Of a stretch of DNA of 64,000 nt, positions 59,424 through 64,000 are shown piece after piece. The position numbers and the translations under genes are program-made. Position 1 is the stretch's first letter. Each line of letters opens with the position of its first letter. Source of the DNA: Acanthaster planci (taxonomy: Eukaryota; Echinodermata; Asteroidea; Valvatida; Acanthasteridae); assembly GCF_001949145.1 (NCBI RefSeq), contig NW_019091432.1:706813-770812 (forward strand). The letters run 5' to 3'. Below the pieces are notes generated by a model. It did not search any database. It was not told the DNA's origin and was given only the letters and a program-made list of their open reading frames with translations.

Positions 59424-62400
59424 TGGCGCGGGAGAGTCGGTGTTTACTAACACACATAGAAAACTTATGCAGTTTCACCCATTATTAAATGTTCCAACCA
59501 AGAAATTAAACAGATCTCCAGCAACTGGTATTTATGGAAATCAGTCACCTGAACAGCATTGATTTGTCCTAGCCTCCCCAAATCTTTCAAGATTTGCAAA
59601 ATTAAGGAAGGGGCATCTCCGCCACTATCACTTTACATGGGGCTTGATTCTTCTTCAAAGTCAAAGAACCTGAAATGTGCCATCGTTTTCCCACACAGTG
59701 CAGGATCAAGGATAATTCAGAAAGGTTCGATATTGTGAATATAACGAAAATTTGATATTTGGACAACCATCACGAAAATTTCAGAGTCTGTCATTCTTGT
59801 CTATTGTCGCTTCACCATGTCCGTGAAAAGCCTCCAAGCCCAAACAGACCCATTTATGCACAACCTAAGTACAAAACCCTTCAACTGTGATATATTGTCA
59901 GCATGAAACTCATTGAAATAGCCTTACTTTGTCAGCAAACTGGAATTTGATGAACACATCAAATGCCAGTCAGGATTTTGAGAAATGATCCCCAATTGGA
60001 CCATTTCTCCCCACACAATCATCGTTATTGATGGCTTGCCCATTGCCCGTTGAGAAGGTACACTGTACACTGTAGCCCTGGTTTGGTCATGGTACAGTAC
60101 TCCCATTGGACGATGGGATTTGGAGCTGAAGGTGATGACAGCAAGTCTGACCTGCCACAACTCCTACATGAAGCAGTATTACACTGTGGTTTTCATGTTC
60201 GGCAGCTGGTGAAAGGCTTACAAATCCCATCCTCTCCCCCTTCCCTCTGGTTCTGTATTTGTTTATTTCTCCTTAAATTATCTTGTAAGCAGCCTGATTT
60301 ACATTGCATTTTGGGGAGTGATCCCCCTACCAGCAGAGTACGTCAAAAAAATAAACCAGCACACCAGCCTGTGCCATAAGATTTGTTCCACAACATTTCT
60401 TTAAAACCACAGGCATGGTACGCATTCATGTGAACATGACTCAGACTGTACTGAAAACAAATGCCACATTACCATTTCTCAGAAGAGTTGGAAAGTAATA
60501 AAAGTGTTTCATGATCCCATGTTTACATTTCCAAAATACCTGCGGTAGCTGATGTTCATGGATGGCGCATGTAGAGTGCAAGAAAGAATAACACTTGTAA
60601 TGTCAACTGTAATATGCGTGTAAACATGGGAATCTCCCAAATAACGGACGGGGTGTCACATTAACTCTTTCAAGGGGAGGACTTGTTTGTTTTGCGCGAG
60701 TGTCTTTTTGTTTTCAACTTTGTTTTATTTTGCTTTGTAGTGAGCACATTTTTGCACGGTAATCAATTTCTCCGAATCTGACTCGAACATGTTGAACAGG
60801 GTCTCAAACCGTTTTTTTTTTTTTTTCTAAATCAGAATGAAACATCACTCCCACAAAAAGGGGCACCTGAATTGTCTGTTTGGACTCACTGCTGATTCTA
60901 TTCTACCACAAAGAAAGCACACTGAAGAACAACTGCAACGCTGACCCCAGACGACCCATACCAGGATGCAAACCTCCTGAAAATGGACTCACAATTGAAG
61001 ATATCCTCAATGTCAGGTCCAATAAGAAAGCTTGACTAAGCATCCCCAATGCACAACACCAACAGCAGCCGTGTCACTGTGTGACTGTTTTACCCAAGCA
61101 CCTAACTGCCTGCCTCAAACATACAAAGCCCATATCTCTCTTCTGTGACCTCGCTGAACTTATGGGCTATGTGGGGCCTCTTATCTCTGGAAAGTACTCT
61201 TACTTGATGCCATGATGTATGGCTGGCAGCAGAAAGTTCCTGATCATCTTCCGGACAGACTGCCGGGAATATGCCAGTGTGTATGTACCCTACTCCTACA
61301 ATGCATTCAATAAATGTGGCATTTTAATGGACTTGCCAGACAGCAGACACACATTTTTCGAGAGATGGGATTTAAAAGGGAACTTCTTTTGAGATGTACA
61401 TTTTATCAGACAGGATGTGTGTTGGCACATTTATAGCAAGAATCAGATCTAAAGATCAAAAAAAGACCTTTCACTGTGATACAATTATTGCAGATTATCA
61501 TTAAGAACTTGAGTGCCGCTGGTTTATAATGAGAAACTTTCTAGGAAAAACAATTCTTCAGTCTCCCTTTTACATGTAAAATCACACTGCCCACTGCTAC
61601 TCTCCCTGCACGGCCCCACAGCCAGTACAAAGCATTGCTACAGAGAAATTTGCTTGTTCAGATCCCATAGCTAGCTGCCATTGAAGAGGAAACACCAGAC
61701 TTACAACTCTTGGTTTTCTTTATAAGTCAAATGGTGGTCAAACGGCCCCTGATTATCGCATATTGACAGATGGTGAAAAAATCCCATTGTACATTATTGA
61801 TCATCGGGACGATCAACTTTCAATTTTCTGCCAGTACACCTTTCCCATCATGTTGGCTCAGGACAGACACTTGTCACTTTTCCTACCAAAATATCTGATC
61901 AGGAAAAAAGTAGACCGGCCATCATTTGTCTCAATTGAATATCAGTCACTGTCAACTCAAACAAGAATAAATACAACCAACAAATTATACATACCCCACT
62001 GCCAATGTTTCTGCTTGGTAGGCATTCTTACTGTATACGTCTGAAACAAATATCTGCCTATCAGCCCATCACAAGGTAAACAATCCACAGAGGAACTGAA
62101 AGTGCTCTTAGTCCAGTGCTAGTCTAGCTAGTCTCCTGAGCAGCCAGATAGCAGTCGGATAACTTATCCCAACTTCCAGCCAAGATCTCCCAAATGTCTT
62201 GTCGACAATGTCTATTCCTCTCTGATCCGGGGAAAAGTTTTTTCTTCCTTCTAGAATGACAGGAATGTGCCGCACATGCCTGGCGAGAGAGGCAACACTC
62301 TCCTGACCCCAGGACTTATTTATAACTTCCCGGTGACCCACAGCGGTCTGGTCTTGCGTCCGGGAATTAATATTTGTGTTAAATGAAGTGGATGATCGAT

Positions 62401-62453
62401 GATCGTAATGTGGAAGAATTTCTAATAAGCTCGGAATGAGGAAAGACACCAAG

Positions 62454-62469
62454 GGCCGGCTAGCCGGCC
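62454..62469. promoter_or_regulatory. 16-bp perfect GC palindrome
   Basis: GGCCGGCTAGCCGGCC reads the same on both strands. It is the most GC-rich string in an AT-rich intron and lies next to a direct repeat GATGATCGATGATCG near 62391-62405. A dimeric protein site within an enhancer is possible; function is not shown by the sequence. Confidence 0.3.
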
Positions 62470-63885
62470 GAAATGAATGATAAGATGTGCACACATGCAC
62501 TTGCCTGGTTCACAAACTGGCTGGATACTGCCACAAGAGGGCACTGTTGATCACTTAGGTGGTCTGCAGGGCAGAGAGTCATGTCCTTGCCCATTATGGG
62601 CACATGGTGGGGCTATCGTAGCTACAGTGAGGGCTTTGAGAATCATGCATGTTGGTTCATTCCAAGCAGTCAATTAATGTATCAGATTTCCTATGAAACC
62701 TTCTTAATTCACAGTTGAACACAATGGAAGTTTTCCATTAAGGAAACTTTTGCACCAACTCAGAATTGCATCAATGCAAAATTATCACTGTAATCAGAAC
62801 ACCATTAAATAATAATGAATGAGAAAGCTACCGCGTGGTTTTCTCCTTACAATCAAAGTAAGTTGGCTCTTAAAACGGAAAGCAGATTTTGCTTTTAATT
62901 ATACAATCACCTCCAAAATATCTGCAATGTTTCATTCTGAGCCTCTTAAGTGAGGAACATTCCATCAGTGAGTGTCTTCAACTCAGGAAGGTATTTTTCT
63001 GAAGAGTTCTGCACATCTAATGGGAACAAGTCCCAAAGCATATCTTGAATCAAACGTTTTCCATCAACTTACGATACCTACTCACGATTTCCATTCAAAC
63101 CAACTAATCTGATCAATGGAGTGGACAACAGTCTAATCAACTATTTAGGACTAGTTTACTGAGGCAGTCATACTGCCAGTTAACAATACGGACAGCTGGG
63201 AGCCAGACCCATGATTTCCCCAAGGATGAGGGCTTGATTGTGGCTCCACTCAATGTAATCACACCAGCTCATCAAACTTAGCACATACATGTACATTGAG
63301 GTGCGACGTATCGGTACAACACCAACCAGCCCTACATAACGCAAAGGTCCGTAATCAAACTTGCTTTTAGTCCCACAGCCAAAGTCAAAATCAAGAGGAA
63401 AACTGTACAGTCCACAACCGGCAACCAGCCAGTATGCACAGAATGCAAATGAACATTTTGTCATTTTGATGTCAGTCGCTGCATGAATGCATCACATCGC
63501 ATGGGAGTCACACAACAGAAACAATACCTCCTGTTTCTGAAGTCGGTTCTCTCCCATCAACTGGATGCTACGGATCGGACTGCACAAGGGCCAGAGAATT
63601 AAAATCTGTTGAGAAGGTCCCGGATTAAATACTAATTCAAGGAGACGCCACTACTCAACGCAAGTCTCACGAGGCATGCCCACACTTTGGGAAGTTGTAA
63701 ATACCTGCGAGTCAAAGAGGCATATGACCTGCACAGACAAACCTGCACATGAGCATGGCACCACCGCAGCAACCGCATCTGACTACTGATGCTACATAAA
63801 AAAGTCTGGACTGGCAATGCTCTTGTATTGACTGAAGCCACTGGCGGCCATCTTACTGTGCAAAATACAAAGGCCATGTTTGCTT

Positions 63886-64000
63886 CACACGGATCCGGAT
63901 CATGATCAGTGATCCATCATTTGTTTACGGACACCATAATCCACATACTGGATGGTGCGAACCAGCATTAAGATCACTGATCGATATTCAGATCCGTGTG
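63886..64000. mobile_element. 115-bp inverted-repeat element at the window edge (MITE-like)
   Basis: It begins CACACGGATC and ends GATCCGTGTG, exact reverse complements. Beyond the first ten bases the arms continue to match for about 30 bases (both contain GATCAGTGATC at the same distance), about 25 of 30 identical. The interior of about 55 bases has no coding capacity. The right arm stops exactly at the window end, so the true terminus and any target duplication cannot be seen. Confidence 0.7.

Larger units (their letters stand above)
28159..64000 (-). other. CASKIN: Large CASKIN intron, or gene-free stretch, of at least 35.8 kb
   Basis: No exon can be firmly supported here on either strand. 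I looked on the minus strand for SH3 signatures (G-R-W-K-G, G-Y-F-P-P), EIWVLRK and ankyrin TPLHxAA and saw none. The stretch is AT-rich with scattered (TACATG)n tracts, homopolymer junctions and the repeats listed separately. All open frames are short and unrelated to known families. Since the protein upstream of 28158 must exist, this is best read as one giant intron, possibly interrupted by micro-exons such as the candidate at 44497-44536. Confidence 0.6.

Overview
This window looks like nuclear DNA from a marine invertebrate, most likely an invertebrate deuterostome (echinoderm, hemichordate or amphioxus); I cannot fix the species. Grounds: split genes with canonical GT-AG introns, AT-rich introns full of palindromic TACATG repeats, tRNA-derived SINE fragments, small inverted-repeat elements, and a metazoan scaffold protein. 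There are no operons, no bacterial genes and no CRISPR array.

The dominant gene is CASKIN (CASK-interacting scaffold, Caskin1/2 family) on the minus strand. Thirteen exons between 28158 and 7774 carry the 3' half of the coding sequence: a Ser/Pro-rich linker, two tandem SAM domains, one very large 3.87-kb exon encoding the disordered proline-rich region, and the short conserved C-terminal helix. I joined them by hand. All splice phases agree and give 1759 residues ending in a TAA stop. The N-terminal ankyrin repeats and SH3 domain were not found and probably lie beyond 64000.

A second gene begins downstream of CASKIN, also on the minus strand. A 26-codon first exon at 2249-2171 with a good start context and a GTGAGT donor resembles the N-terminus of YeeE/YedE-type membrane proteins. 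It sits in a CpG-dense stretch that looks like its promoter. Positions 1-2170 would be its first intron, and 2250-7773 the promoter, intergenic DNA and CASKIN 3' UTR.

Positions 28159-64000 (at least 35.8 kb) appear to be one giant CASKIN intron. It contains (TACATG)n tracts, a ~120-bp inverted-repeat element, a second inverted-repeat element at the right edge of the window, a possible hAT-type end, two degenerate tRNA-derived SINEs, a three-copy interspersed repeat with a hairpin core, a ~102-bp minisatellite, a 16-bp palindrome and a few CpG-dense islands that could be enhancers. A few possible micro-exons are flagged with low confidence. I found no clearly novel biological system; the most useful leads are the skippable phase-1 linker exons, a divergent CASK-binding-like motif, and the repeat families.
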